From Burkholderiales bacterium (GTDB taxonomy: Bacteria > Pseudomonadota > Gammaproteobacteria > Burkholderiales > SG8-41), in contig JAIESJ010000164.1 in assembly GCA_019746155.1 (NCBI GenBank), forward strand, positions 1-25,945: 25,945 nucleotides of DNA. Direction: 5' to 3'. The stretch's first letter is position 1. Each line of letters begins with the position of its first letter. The position numbers were made by a program, and so were the translations under genes. Shown here one piece after another: positions 1 through 7,129 of this stretch. A model generated the notes under the pieces. The model did no database searches. It worked only from the letters and a program-made list of their open reading frames with translations, and was not told where the DNA came from.

Positions 1-2
1 TC

Positions 3-30
3 TGAACCGCCCCGGGAATCGTGGAGGCTG
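3..30. repeat. IS3 element, left terminal inverted repeat
   Basis: Imperfect inverted repeat of about 28 bp, beginning TGAACCGCCCCGGG. It matches the reverse complement of 1295-1322 at roughly two thirds of positions, including the TGAA tip and a GGAGGCT block. It is the end beyond the 3' end of orfB. Confidence 0.75.
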
Positions 31-43
31 TTTGGTTTAAGTA

Positions 44-952
44 TCAGGCAGCAAGCTTGTCCTTCTCGGCGAGCTGCCGCCAGTAGTTTGCCTCAGCTTC
101 GGCCGGCGGGATATAGCCGATGGGTTCGAGCAGCCGGTGGTGGTTGAACCAAGCCACCCATTCAAGGGTAGCCAGTTCCACGGCCTGCTTGGTTTTCCAG
201 GGTGCGCGGCGGTGGATCAATTCAGCCTTGTACAGGCCGTTGATCGTCTCGGCCAGGGCATTGTCGTAGCTGTCGCCCCGACTGCCGACCGAGGGTTCTA
301 TCCCGGCCTTGGCGAGACGCTCGGTGTAGCGGATAGAGACGTACTGCGAGCCTCGGTCGGCGTGATGGACCAAGGCGTCTTCGCGCTCCGGCTGCCGGGC
401 ATACAGCGCCTGCTCCAGCGCATCGAGCACGAAGTCCGTGCGCATGGCGCTGCTCACCCGCCAGCCCACGATCCGTCGGGCGAACACGTCGATGACGAAG
501 GCCACATACAGCCAGCCCTGCCAAGTCGAGACATAGGTGAAGTCGGATACCCACAACTGGTTGGGGCGGTCGGCCTTGAATTGCCGGTTCACCCGATCCA
601 GCGGACAAGGCACGGTCGTGTCCGGGACGGTGGTGCGCACAACCTTGCCCCGCCTGACCCCTTGCAGGCCCAGGCGTTTCATCAGCCGCTCGACCGTACA
701 ACGGGCCACCGCTGTGCCCTCCCGGTTCATTTGACGCCAGACCTTGTCTGCACCGTAGACCTGCATGTTGGTCTGCCAGAGGTGCTCAATTTGAGGCATC
801 AGGGTCTCATCCTTCTTGGCACGTGCACAGCGTAACTCTGGCTTGCGTTGGCAAGCGGCATGGCGACGGTAGCCTGACGGGGCAATCTGCAGCACTTTGC
901 AGATCGGCTCGACCCCGAAGCTATCCCGGTGCTGATCAATGAAGGCCCTCAT
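44..952 (-). CDS. IS3-family transposase OrfB (DDE integrase domain)
   Basis: This 302-residue protein is the catalytic half of an IS3 transposase. An N-terminal HTH_21-like segment (about residues 40-95, with the VYGADKVWRQ block) precedes an rve-type integrase core. The catalytic triad is visible as D137 in WVSDFTY, D199 in HHADRGSQY and E235 in NALAETINGLYK. The spacing of 35 residues between the second Asp and the Glu is the family signature. Its ATG overlaps the orfA stop as ATGA and lies in the -1 frame, so it is made by translational coupling or as an OrfAB frameshift fusion. No internal stop or deletion is seen, so it may be active. Confidence 0.93.
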   Translation of the reverse strand: MRAFIDQHRDSFGVEPICKVLQIAPSGYRRHAACQRKPELRCARAKKDETLMPQIEHLWQTNMQVYGADKVWRQMNREGTAVARCTVERLMKRLGLQGVRRGKVVRTTVPDTTVPCPLDRVNRQFKADRPNQLWVSDFTYVSTWQGWLYVAFVIDVFARRIVGWRVSSAMRTDFVLDALEQALYARQPEREDALVHHADRGSQYVSIRYTERLAKAGIEPSVGSRGDSYDNALAETINGLYKAELIHRRAPWKTKQAVELATLEWVAWFNHHRLLEPIGYIPPAEAEANYWRQLAEKDKLAA

Positions 953-1272
953 TTCTTGGTATGGCGGTCGAGCTCCGCCTGGGCGAAAAACGCGCTGGCC
1001 AACTTCAGAATCTCGTTGGCGCGGCGCAATTCCTTGACCTCACGCTCCAGGGCCTTGATGCGTTCACGTTCTTCGCTGGTGACGCCGTCTCGCACGCCGG
1101 TGTCGATCTCGTGTTTGCGCACCCATTCGTGCAGCGTCTGGGCGACGCAGCCGATCTTGGGCGCAATCGATTCAATCGCCGCCCACAGCGAGGGATACTC
1201 GCCACGGTGTTCGAGCACCATACGAACAGCGCGTTCGCGAACTTCGGGGGAAAATCTGTTTGATTTGCTCAT
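949..1272 (-). CDS. IS3-family transposase OrfA (helix-turn-helix protein)
   Basis: This 107-residue protein is the DNA-binding partner of OrfB. The N-terminal part (about residues 8-60, with FSPEVRERAVRMV and GCVAQTLHEWVRK) is the HTH_Tnp_1 type. Residues 65-95 form a leucine-zipper-like coiled coil (ERIKALEREVKELRRANEIL), used by IS3 OrfA proteins for multimerisation. It ends in DRHTKK with its TGA inside the orfB start (ATGA). The short AAG-AAA run before the stop is not a classic A6G slippery site, so stop-start coupling is as likely as programmed frameshifting. Confidence 0.92.
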   Translation of the reverse strand: MSKSNRFSPEVRERAVRMVLEHRGEYPSLWAAIESIAPKIGCVAQTLHEWVRKHEIDTGVRDGVTSEERERIKALEREVKELRRANEILKLASAFFAQAELDRHTKK

Positions 1273-1294
1273 GGCTCCATCTTCTCAGAGTTTG

Positions 1295-1322
1295 GAGCCT
1301 CCTCAAAATCCAGGGCGATTCA
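1295..1322. repeat. IS3 element, right terminal inverted repeat
   Basis: Partner of the repeat at 3-30; on the minus strand it reads TGAATCGCCCTGG from the outer tip. It lies 23 bp upstream of the orfA start, where the element's own promoter would be expected. Confidence 0.75.
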
Positions 1323-1440
1323 CCGCGGCCGAAAAGAGGGCCTTCGCCGGACGCTTACTGTAGGCTGTAAAGCCCTCGGTTTGCATGGGCAGCGTGGCGG
1401 GCGACCTCCGGCGAAGTTTCCATTCAGGTCCGCAATGCAT

Positions 1441-1461
1441 ATGGTCTGCAATGCAGAACAT
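1441..1461. promoter_or_regulatory. Operator site 1, upstream member of the iclR-side pair
   Basis: Near-perfect 21-bp palindrome with core GTCTGCAATGCAGAAC and centre at 1451. Its 10-bp arms differ from exact symmetry at one position. It shares the core with sites at 1538-1558, 17360-17380 and 17456-17476. Relative to the predicted start site (about 1526) it is centred near -75. A degenerate copy (TCCGCAATGCATA) lies 16 bp further upstream, at about 1425-1445. Size and symmetry fit an IclR-family operator; binding by the adjacent regulator is inferred. Confidence 0.7.
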
Positions 1462-1490
1462 AAGTGGTAATCGTAACGCGATGCCTGAAC

Positions 1491-1519
1491 TTGACATTGG
1501 TAGCCATAGCTAGTACTTT
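1491..1519 (+). promoter_or_regulatory. Predicted sigma70 promoter of the iclR-led operon
   Basis: A consensus -35 box TTGACA (1491-1496) is followed after 17 bp by TACTTT (1514-1519) as a weak -10 box. Transcription would start near 1526, giving a leader of about 44 nt to the ATG at 1570. Operators lie on both sides (centres 1451 and 1548), so repression by roadblock or looping is plausible. No other promoter-like pair of similar quality was found in 1323-1569. Confidence 0.55.
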
Positions 1520-1537
1520 TGCTGCTGGCAAGATTTA

Positions 1538-1558
1538 ATGTTCTGCATTGCAGAACAT
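1538..1558. promoter_or_regulatory. Operator site 2, perfect palindrome just before iclR
   Basis: A perfect 21-bp palindrome (two 10-bp arms around one T) with core GTTCTGCATTGCAGAAC and centre at 1548. It lies 11 bp before the iclR ATG and downstream of the predicted start site, near +22. A protein bound here would block transcription of its own gene. It is the most symmetric of the four sites and so may be the strongest. Confidence 0.8.
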
Positions 1559-1569
1559 CAACCAATCAA

Positions 1570-2367
1570 ATGATCAGCAGAAACCATCTCATTGCATCGG
1601 CGGCCGCCACGCTCAGGGTTCTTGAAGTGCTGGGCAATGCGCGTGAGCCGCTTACCCTGGCGGCGATCGTGGAAGCCATGGATAGACCCAAGGGTTCGGT
1701 GCATCGCATGCTTGCGACGCTGGTGAACACGGGCTTCGCGGTCCAGGATCCCGAGACTGCCCGGTACGCCCTGACCATGAAGCTTTGGCGCCTCGGTACG
1801 GCTGCGGTGCGCGACCTGGAAATCGTAAAGGTAGCACGACCCTGGCAGGAGCGGCTGGTCGCCACGACCGACGAAACGGTCCACTTGGCGATCCTGGATC
1901 CTTCGGGCGATGTGATTTACATCTCGAAGGTCGAGAGTCCGCGCTCGATCCGCGTTCAGACGCAGATCGGCCAGCTCAGCCCGTCGTGGTGCACCGCGAC
2001 CGGACGCAGCATGCTCGCATTCAATCCTTCGGTGGCTGCCCGCGTGCTGTCGCAGCCCCTGGAGCCGCGCACCGTGAAAACCGTGACAGATGTGAAGAAG
2101 ATTCGCGCAAGCCTGGACGACGTGGCCACCAAGGGCTACGCGGTCACGAAATCGGAGAACCACCCTGAAATGGGAGGTATCGCGGCGCCGATTCGCGACC
2201 ATACCGGTGGCGTGATCGCGGCCTGTGGCGTCGCGATCCCCGTGTTCCGAATGGATCGCAAGCTCATCGATCGGTGCATCCCGGAGGTTGTGCGTACTGC
2301 GGAGGCGATCTCGGCTGAACTCGGCTACCAGCATCCCGGCAAGGGAAGGCTTAAATATGGAACATAG
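1570..2367 (+). CDS. IclR-family transcriptional regulator
   Basis: This 265-residue protein has the two-domain IclR layout. A winged helix-turn-helix occupies about residues 8-70 (LTLAAIVEAMDRPKGSVHRMLATL, helices near 27-50). An effector-binding domain follows from about residue 85 to the end, with typical blocks: DETVHLAIL, CTATGRSMLA (140s) and GYAVTKSENHPEMGGIAAPI (190-208). The ATG at 1570 was chosen because it leaves a standard N-terminus. A TTG at 1519 in frame would translate through the operator and adds residues unlike the family. No clear Shine-Dalgarno precedes it. It overlaps the next gene by 11 bp, so the regulator heads the operon. The four palindromes are its probable targets; the ligand is unknown. 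Confidence 0.93.
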   Translation: MISRNHLIASAAATLRVLEVLGNAREPLTLAAIVEAMDRPKGSVHRMLATLVNTGFAVQDPETARYALTMKLWRLGTAAVRDLEIVKVARPWQERLVATTDETVHLAILDPSGDVIYISKVESPRSIRVQTQIGQLSPSWCTATGRSMLAFNPSVAARVLSQPLEPRTVKTVTDVKKIRASLDDVATKGYAVTKSENHPEMGGIAAPIRDHTGGVIAACGVAIPVFRMDRKLIDRCIPEVVRTAEAISAELGYQHPGKGRLKYGT

Positions 2368-4111
2368 GACCTGTGACATCCTGATCATCGGCGGCGGCGG
2401 CGCAGCACTGTATGCCGCGGTTCGCGCGCACGATGCCGATCCGAAGCTTCGCATCGTGCTCGCCAGCAAAGGACTCGTCGGCAAGAGCGGCTGCACGCGC
2501 ATGGTCCAGGGCGGATACAACGTCGTGCTTCACCCCGAGGACTCGTTCGAGAAGCACTACGACGACACGCTGCGCGGCGGGGGGATGATCAACAATCAGG
2601 AGCTCGCGTGGATCCTGGTGACCCAGGCACCGGAACGGATCTTCGAGCTCGAGAACGCGTTCGGGTGCTATTTCGACCGCAATGAAGACGGGACGATCCA
2701 CCAGAGGGCGCTGGCCGGGCAGTCGTTCAACCGCACCGTGCACCGCGGCGACCTTACCGGAATCGAGTTGATGAGCCGCCTCTCCGAGCAGGTGCTTGTC
2801 AGGGACATCGAGGTGCTCGACGAAGTCCGGGGTGTTGATTTGCTTCTCGATCCGCACCATGAACGCGTCTGCGGGGCGCTGCTCGTCGATTTTCACAGCG
2901 GCGCGCTGGTCGCGGTGTCCGCGCGCGCGGTGCTGCTTGCGACCGGCGGAGCGGCGCCGCTCTACCGGATCACGGCGGCTTCGCTCGAAAAAAGCGGAGA
3001 CGGGATGGCAATGGCATTCCGCGCCGGAGCGGAGTTCGTCGACATGGAGATGATGCAGTTCCATCCCACCGGTCTCATGGCAGGCAAGTCGGTGATGACG
3101 GGCACGGTACTGGAGGAAGGCCTGCGCGGCGCGGGCGGCTATCTTCTTAACGCCAAAGGGGAGCGCTATATGCAGCGCTACGACCCGGCGAAGCTCGAAC
3201 GATCGACGCGGGATCGCGTATCCCGCAGCAGCTTCCTGGAGATACGGGCTGGCCGCGGGACGCCGGAGGGCGGGGTCTATCTCGACGTGCGGCATCTCGG
3301 CAAGGAGGTCCTGCTCAAATCATCGCCGGGCATGTACAAGCGGTGCCTGTCCGTCGGTTACGACATGGCGAAGGACCTGATTCAGGTTACGCCTACGACG
3401 CATTTCCAGATGGGCGGGCTCCGCATCGATACGGCCTGCCGCACGAGCATCGAGGGTCTTTTCGCCGCAGGCGAGGACGCCGGTGGTGTTCATGGGGCCA
3501 ATCGCCTCGGCGGGAACGGGGTTGCGGAATCGATGGTCTTCGGCGCGGTCGCCGGCGATTCGCTGGCCGAGTACGCAAAGGCCAACAAGGAGCGCGACGC
3601 GGACCCGCAGGAATTGCGCAAGCTCGAGGAACGGTTGCAAGCGCGCGACGGGCAGGGCAACGCATTCGAGTTGCGCGAGGACTTGGGATCGGTCACCTGG
3701 GACCACCTGGGCATCATTCGCAGCGAAAAGTCGCTTGCCCTGACGGCGGAGGCCCTCGATCGGATCGAAGAGCAGACCGCAAGGCTGCCCATCCCGTGCG
3801 ATCGCGGCACCAATGCCGCGTTTCACGAGCGCATGAACCTTGAGAACCTGGTGAGCATCGCGCGCCTGATTCATGCCGGGGCGTCCCTCAGAAAGGAGAG
3901 CCGCGGCAGCCATTACCGCGAGGACTACCCTGAGACGAGCAACGAGTACCTGGCGAACATTTTCCTGAAGAGAGAGGCGGACGGTTCCCTACGGCAGGAG
4001 ATCAGGCCGGTGCAGTTCTCGCGCCGCACGCCCAAAGATCTGGCCGGGGAAACCGAGATCCCGAAAGAGAAGGTGAAGCCGGGCGCGCAATTCTTCACCA
4101 CGGAGGTCTGA
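2357..4111 (+). CDS. Fumarate reductase/succinate dehydrogenase-like flavoprotein subunit (SdhA-like)
   Basis: The 584-residue flavoprotein should interconvert a succinate-like CH-CH bond and its alkene at FAD, passing electrons to the adjacent iron-sulfur subunit. The N-terminal FAD fold (ILIIGGGGAALYAA, 8-21) is followed by active-site blocks of the family: FHPTG, EEGLRGAGGYLLN with the catalytic-type Arg, THFQMGG, and HGANRLGGNG. At the position where SdhA/FrdA carry the His that covalently holds FAD (SHT-A-GG), this protein reads SGCT-MVQGG, with Cys46. FAD is therefore probably non-covalent, as in NadB and AprA. The ATG at 2357 has AGGGAAGG before it and overlaps iclR by 11 bp. It is probably not the housekeeping TCA-cycle enzyme, given the gene order A-C-D-B inside a catabolic operon. 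Confidence 0.88.
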   Translation: MEHRTCDILIIGGGGAALYAAVRAHDADPKLRIVLASKGLVGKSGCTRMVQGGYNVVLHPEDSFEKHYDDTLRGGGMINNQELAWILVTQAPERIFELENAFGCYFDRNEDGTIHQRALAGQSFNRTVHRGDLTGIELMSRLSEQVLVRDIEVLDEVRGVDLLLDPHHERVCGALLVDFHSGALVAVSARAVLLATGGAAPLYRITAASLEKSGDGMAMAFRAGAEFVDMEMMQFHPTGLMAGKSVMTGTVLEEGLRGAGGYLLNAKGERYMQRYDPAKLERSTRDRVSRSSFLEIRAGRGTPEGGVYLDVRHLGKEVLLKSSPGMYKRCLSVGYDMAKDLIQVTPTTHFQMGGLRIDTACRTSIEGLFAAGEDAGGVHGANRLGGNGVAESMVFGAVAGDSLAEYAKANKERDADPQELRKLEERLQARDGQGNAFELREDLGSVTWDHLGIIRSEKSLALTAEALDRIEEQTARLPIPCDRGTNAAFHERMNLENLVSIARLIHAGASLRKESRGSHYREDYPETSNEYLANIFLKREADGSLRQEIRPVQFSRRTPKDLAGETEIPKEKVKPGAQFFTTEV

Positions 4112-4115
4112 GCCG

Positions 4116-4460
4116 ATGTGGCGCGTGTATTCGATCCAGAACGTGATGTTCATCCTGCACCGGCTGACGGGACTGGTGCTGCTGGGCTACCTCGTCGCCC
4201 ACATTCTCGCAGTCTCGACCGCCCTTCTCGCGGGAGGGACTGCATTCACGTCGGTGATGAAAAAGCTCGCCGGGCCGGGCTTCATGGCGCTCGACATCGC
4301 GCTGTTCGGATGCGTGCTTTTCCACGCATTTAACGGGCTTCGACTGATCATGAACGAGCGCGGCTGGCTGCCAGAGCGAAGCGACGGCTACGCTGGCCCG
4401 GTGGCCGCGACGACGGTTGCGGTGTGGCTGTGCGCCGGAGCGGTGGCAATTCTTGGATAG
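4116..4460 (+). CDS. SdhC-like cytochrome b membrane-anchor subunit
   Basis: This 114-residue protein has three predicted membrane helices (about residues 11-38, 55-80 and 96-113). The family blocks are present: HRLTG at 15-19, near the quinone site in SdhC, and FHAFNGLRLI at 69-78, whose His70 is the likely haem b ligand. It begins 4 bp after the flavoprotein gene and is followed by a second anchor, so the complex appears to be a two-subunit-anchored quinone-linked enzyme. Sequence alone does not tell whether it reduces quinone or oxidises quinol. Confidence 0.85.
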   Translation: MWRVYSIQNVMFILHRLTGLVLLGYLVAHILAVSTALLAGGTAFTSVMKKLAGPGFMALDIALFGCVLFHAFNGLRLIMNERGWLPERSDGYAGPVAATTVAVWLCAGAVAILG

Positions 4461-4473
4461 AGGGACGCTGGCA

Positions 4474-4818
4474 ATGAATTCGCCCTTGATCGAACTCCGG
4501 CTTTGGCGGTGGCAGCGGTATACGGCGCTCCTCGCCCTGCCGCTCGTGATCCTGCATGTCGTACTTCAGTACTTCGTTTTCGGCATCGATACGGCCACGT
4601 TCGACGCCGTGTCGGCGAGGGCGAAAATGGCGGCATTTCTTGCACTGGACCTGATGTTGCTCGCGACCGTGACAACCCACGCGTTTCTCGGGTTGCGCAG
4701 CGTCTTTATGGACTATGCGAAAAATCCTGCATCGGCCCGGCGCACGACGGTCCTGGTCGCCGTCGCCCTTGCAGGCGTCATTCTGTATGGCCTGGCGGCC
4801 TTGGCCGCCTTCCTCTGA
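4474..4818 (+). CDS. SdhD-like membrane-anchor subunit
   Basis: The 114-residue protein has three hydrophobic helices (about 16-37, 51-76 and 91-113). His28 lies in the first helix and His69 in the second, within THAFLGLRSVFMDY, the usual anchor-subunit pattern for haem contact. The ATG at 4474 was preferred to an upstream in-frame start at 4417, which would overlap the previous gene and add a charged, non-anchor-like extension. AGGGACG at 4461-4467 could serve as ribosome-binding site. It should pair with the SdhC-like subunit to bind haem and quinone. Confidence 0.8.
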   Translation: MNSPLIELRLWRWQRYTALLALPLVILHVVLQYFVFGIDTATFDAVSARAKMAAFLALDLMLLATVTTHAFLGLRSVFMDYAKNPASARRTTVLVAVALAGVILYGLAALAAFL

Positions 4819-4841
4819 CAACATGGCAAAGAAGGCACGAC

Positions 4842-5564
4842 ATGGCTCCGACACCTATCGACAGCATCGTTCTTGAGGTCGCCCGTTCACCGCAAGGGGA
4901 GGCTCCCGTCCGGTTCGAGGTTCCCGTACCGGGCGTCACTAGCCGCGTGCTCGATGCGCTTCTGTACGTGAGGCACCACCTGGATTCGACGCTGGGTTTC
5001 CGCTACGCGTGCCGCGCCGGCATGTGCGGCTCCTGCGCGGTGGTGATCAACGGCAAGGAAGGGCTCGCCTGTCAGACAACAGTGGCGAGTCTCGGCACGC
5101 GCACCGTGTCGGTTGGTCCGCTGCGCTCGCTCCCGGTGCAGAAGGACCTGATGGTCGACATGAAGCCGTTTTTTGACAGCTTCAAGCGTGCCGATGCGGC
5201 CTTTCGCCCGACGGAGCCAGCGCGCCGCAGCATTCGGACCCTTTCGCCGGGAGACCCGGACCGCCTGGTCATCGAGCAGCAGAACGGCTGCATCACTTGC
5301 GGCGCGTGCTACTCCGCATGCGAGTGGTCGGCATCGCGGGCAGGCTATCTTGGTCCGGCCGCGCTCAACCGGCTGCTGATGCTCAGCCTTGACCAGAGGG
5401 ACGCCAAGGGGGCGCGGCGTCTGGCGGTCGCGGCCACCGATGCCGGGGCACTGCGCTGCCACGCGCTCGGAAACTGCAGCCAAGTATGCCCGGTGGAAGT
5501 GCCCGTGCGCGAAGGCATGCAGAAGCTCAAGGGCTTGCTCAGCGCGCGGAAGATCGGGGAGTGA
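4842..5564 (+). CDS. SdhB-like iron-sulfur subunit
   Basis: The 240-residue protein carries electrons from the flavoprotein to the membrane anchors. All eleven cluster cysteines of SdhB/FrdB are present. C57, C62, C65 and C77 (CRAGMCGSC, then C77) fit the plant-type [2Fe-2S] cluster. C150, C153, C156 and C160 (CITCGACYSAC) with C206, C212 and C216 (CHALGNCSQVCP) fit the [4Fe-4S] and [3Fe-4S] clusters. An oddity is Glu after C160, where most SdhB proteins have Pro. The ATG at 4842 follows AAGAAGG; the longer in-frame extension to 4503 is a shadow of the anchor gene. Its place as last subunit gives the unusual order A-C-D-B. Confidence 0.9.
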   Translation: MAPTPIDSIVLEVARSPQGEAPVRFEVPVPGVTSRVLDALLYVRHHLDSTLGFRYACRAGMCGSCAVVINGKEGLACQTTVASLGTRTVSVGPLRSLPVQKDLMVDMKPFFDSFKRADAAFRPTEPARRSIRTLSPGDPDRLVIEQQNGCITCGACYSACEWSASRAGYLGPAALNRLLMLSLDQRDAKGARRLAVAATDAGALRCHALGNCSQVCPVEVPVREGMQKLKGLLSARKIGE

Positions 5565-5578
5565 GGGTTTCCGGCACA

Positions 5579-7129
5579 ATGGCCACGAGGCTCGCCGACG
5601 AACTGACCGTGGGCAGCATTCCGCGCCACGCCGCGCGGGTCATGCCCGGGAGATGCGCGCTCGACGACGGGCGGCGCCAGTTCACCTTCGGAGAGCTGGA
5701 TGAGCAGGTCGAGCGGCTTGCCAGTGCGCTGGTGGCCTTGAAAGTCGGCAAGGGCGACGTCGTGTGCGCCTACCTGCCGAACTGCATCGATTACGTGCTG
5801 GTGGTGCTCGCGGTGGCCCGTGCCGGCGCGGTCTTTTCTCCGATCAACTTCCGCTTCAAGGCTTTCGAGATTGCGGCGCTGCTGCGTGTTGCAAGGCCGC
5901 GCGTCATCTTCACGACCGCCGAGCGCTTAGGTATGATCGACGAGGCGACGGAGCGCGCGCAGCAGCGGGCGGCGGAGCGGGTCGTCGTCGACGCAAGCGG
6001 CAAGGCGGGGGGCGCTTTCCGGCCCCTCGCGCAGATGCTCGAGCACCCACTGCGGGCGCTACCAGCGGTGGCCGAAACGGATTACTTCAGCCTGATGTTC
6101 ACTTCGGGTACGACCGGCGAGCCCAAGGGCGCGCTCGCCACGCACCGTGCCCGAATGCTATGGGTTCTGAACGCCGCCATCCAGTACGGGTTGAACGACC
6201 AGGACCGTTACCTCGGCACGATGCCGCAGGTCCACTCGGCCGGGCTGACCTTTACGTTGATCCATCTCTACGTCGGAGCCACCGTGCGCATCCTCGAGCA
6301 CTTCGACCCAGCGTCGTTCCTCGACATCGTTGAGCGCGAGCGGATCAGCTCGTCGCTGACGGTGCCTACCATGCTCACCATGATTCTCGAGGCCCTGGAC
6401 AAGTCGCCCAGGCCCCATGCGCTCGGCAGCCTCAAGAGAGTGGTGACCTGCGGATCGTCCCTGCCGCTGCCGACCAAGCAACGGGTCATCGAGCGCATCA
6501 GCGACCAACTCTACGACTATTACGGCTCCACCGAATCGAACAGCATGACGGTGCTCAAGCCGCGCGATCAGTTGCGCAAGCCGGCGTCCGTGGGGCAACC
6601 CTTCACCAACGTGGAAATCAGGATTGCAGGCCCCGGGGGGCAGCCGCTCGCGCCCGGGGAGACGGGCGAGATCTGGTGCTCGAACCCGTCCGTAATGGCG
6701 AGCTATCGGGACCGTGCGGAAGAAACCGCGGCTGCGTTCACCGGGCCCTGGTTTCATACCGGCGATCTGGGCTATCTCGACGAGGAGGGATTTCTCTATC
6801 TCGTGGGCCGCTCCAAGGACATGATCATCAGCGGCGGCGTCAACATCTATCCGGTCGAGATCGAGCAGGTCGTCATGCTTCATCCGGCCGTGCTCGACTG
6901 TGCGGCCGTCGGCATTCCGGATGCGAAGTGGGGCCAGAGCATCAAGGTGTTTCTGGTGCTTCGTGACGGGCACCACCTCACGCTTGCCGAGCTGCAGAAG
7001 CACTGCCTGGAATACCTCGCAGACTACAAGAAGCCCCGCAGTCTGGAGATCGTCCGCGATCTTCCGAAGAATGCCGGCGGCAAGACGGTGAAATCGGCCC
7101 TGCTTGAACCCGAGAGGAGAAGTGCATAG
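5579..7129 (+). CDS. Acyl-CoA ligase, AMP-forming (ANL superfamily)
   Basis: The 516-residue enzyme should activate a carboxylic acid to its CoA thioester with ATP. The superfamily motifs appear in order: phosphate loop SGTTGEPKG (176-184), YYGSTE (314-319), HTGDLGYLDEEG (393-404), GRSKDMIISGGVNIYP (410-425), and a C-terminal KNAGGKTVKS with the likely catalytic Lys502. Length fits the medium/long-chain and aryl-CoA ligase branch. The substrate cannot be read from sequence. It begins 14 bp after sdhB. A GTG at 5561 overlapping the sdhB stop is a less likely start, since the GGGGA directly before it leaves no spacing. It probably commits the substrate to CoA-linked degradation by the crotonases. 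Confidence 0.9.
   Translation: MATRLADELTVGSIPRHAARVMPGRCALDDGRRQFTFGELDEQVERLASALVALKVGKGDVVCAYLPNCIDYVLVVLAVARAGAVFSPINFRFKAFEIAALLRVARPRVIFTTAERLGMIDEATERAQQRAAERVVVDASGKAGGAFRPLAQMLEHPLRALPAVAETDYFSLMFTSGTTGEPKGALATHRARMLWVLNAAIQYGLNDQDRYLGTMPQVHSAGLTFTLIHLYVGATVRILEHFDPASFLDIVERERISSSLTVPTMLTMILEALDKSPRPHALGSLKRVVTCGSSLPLPTKQRVIERISDQLYDYYGSTESNSMTVLKPRDQLRKPASVGQPFTNVEIRIAGPGGQPLAPGETGEIWCSNPSVMASYRDRAEETAAAFTGPWFHTGDLGYLDEEGFLYLVGRSKDMIISGGVNIYPVEIEQVVMLHPAVLDCAAVGIPDAKWGQSIKVFLVLRDGHHLTLAELQKHCLEYLADYKKPRSLEIVRDLPKNAGGKTVKSALLEPERRSA

Larger units (their letters stand above)
3..1322 (-). mobile_element. IS3-family insertion sequence, apparently complete
   Basis: The element is about 1320 bp with two overlapping minus-strand reading frames (orfA and orfB) bounded by imperfect terminal inverted repeats. 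Both ends start TGAA-CGCCC, reading inward, and share a GGAGGCT block about 20 bp in. Length, two-frame layout and the DDE transposase are typical of the IS3 family. No 3-bp target duplication is visible: only two bases (TC) precede the left end, and CCG follows the right end. It lies about 120 bp upstream of the first operator of the catabolic cluster. The subgroup was not determined. Confidence 0.9.

Noticed and set aside
137..835. A 232-codon plus-strand frame opposite the IS3 orfB
   Set aside because: It is a shadow of the transposase gene, with no family resemblance of its own.
1342..1416. Inverted repeat CTTCGCCGGA/TCCGGCGAAG between the IS and the operators
   Set aside because: The arms are 55 bp apart with no T-run or other signal; it may be chance or old gene debris.
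1519..1569. TTG start that would lengthen the IclR protein by 17 residues
   Set aside because: The extension translates through the palindromic operator, lacks a ribosome-binding site and is unlike IclR N-termini.
2357..5564. Calling the complex the housekeeping sdhCDAB
   Set aside because: The gene order differs, the flavin-linking His is missing, and it is under an IclR regulator with catabolic genes.
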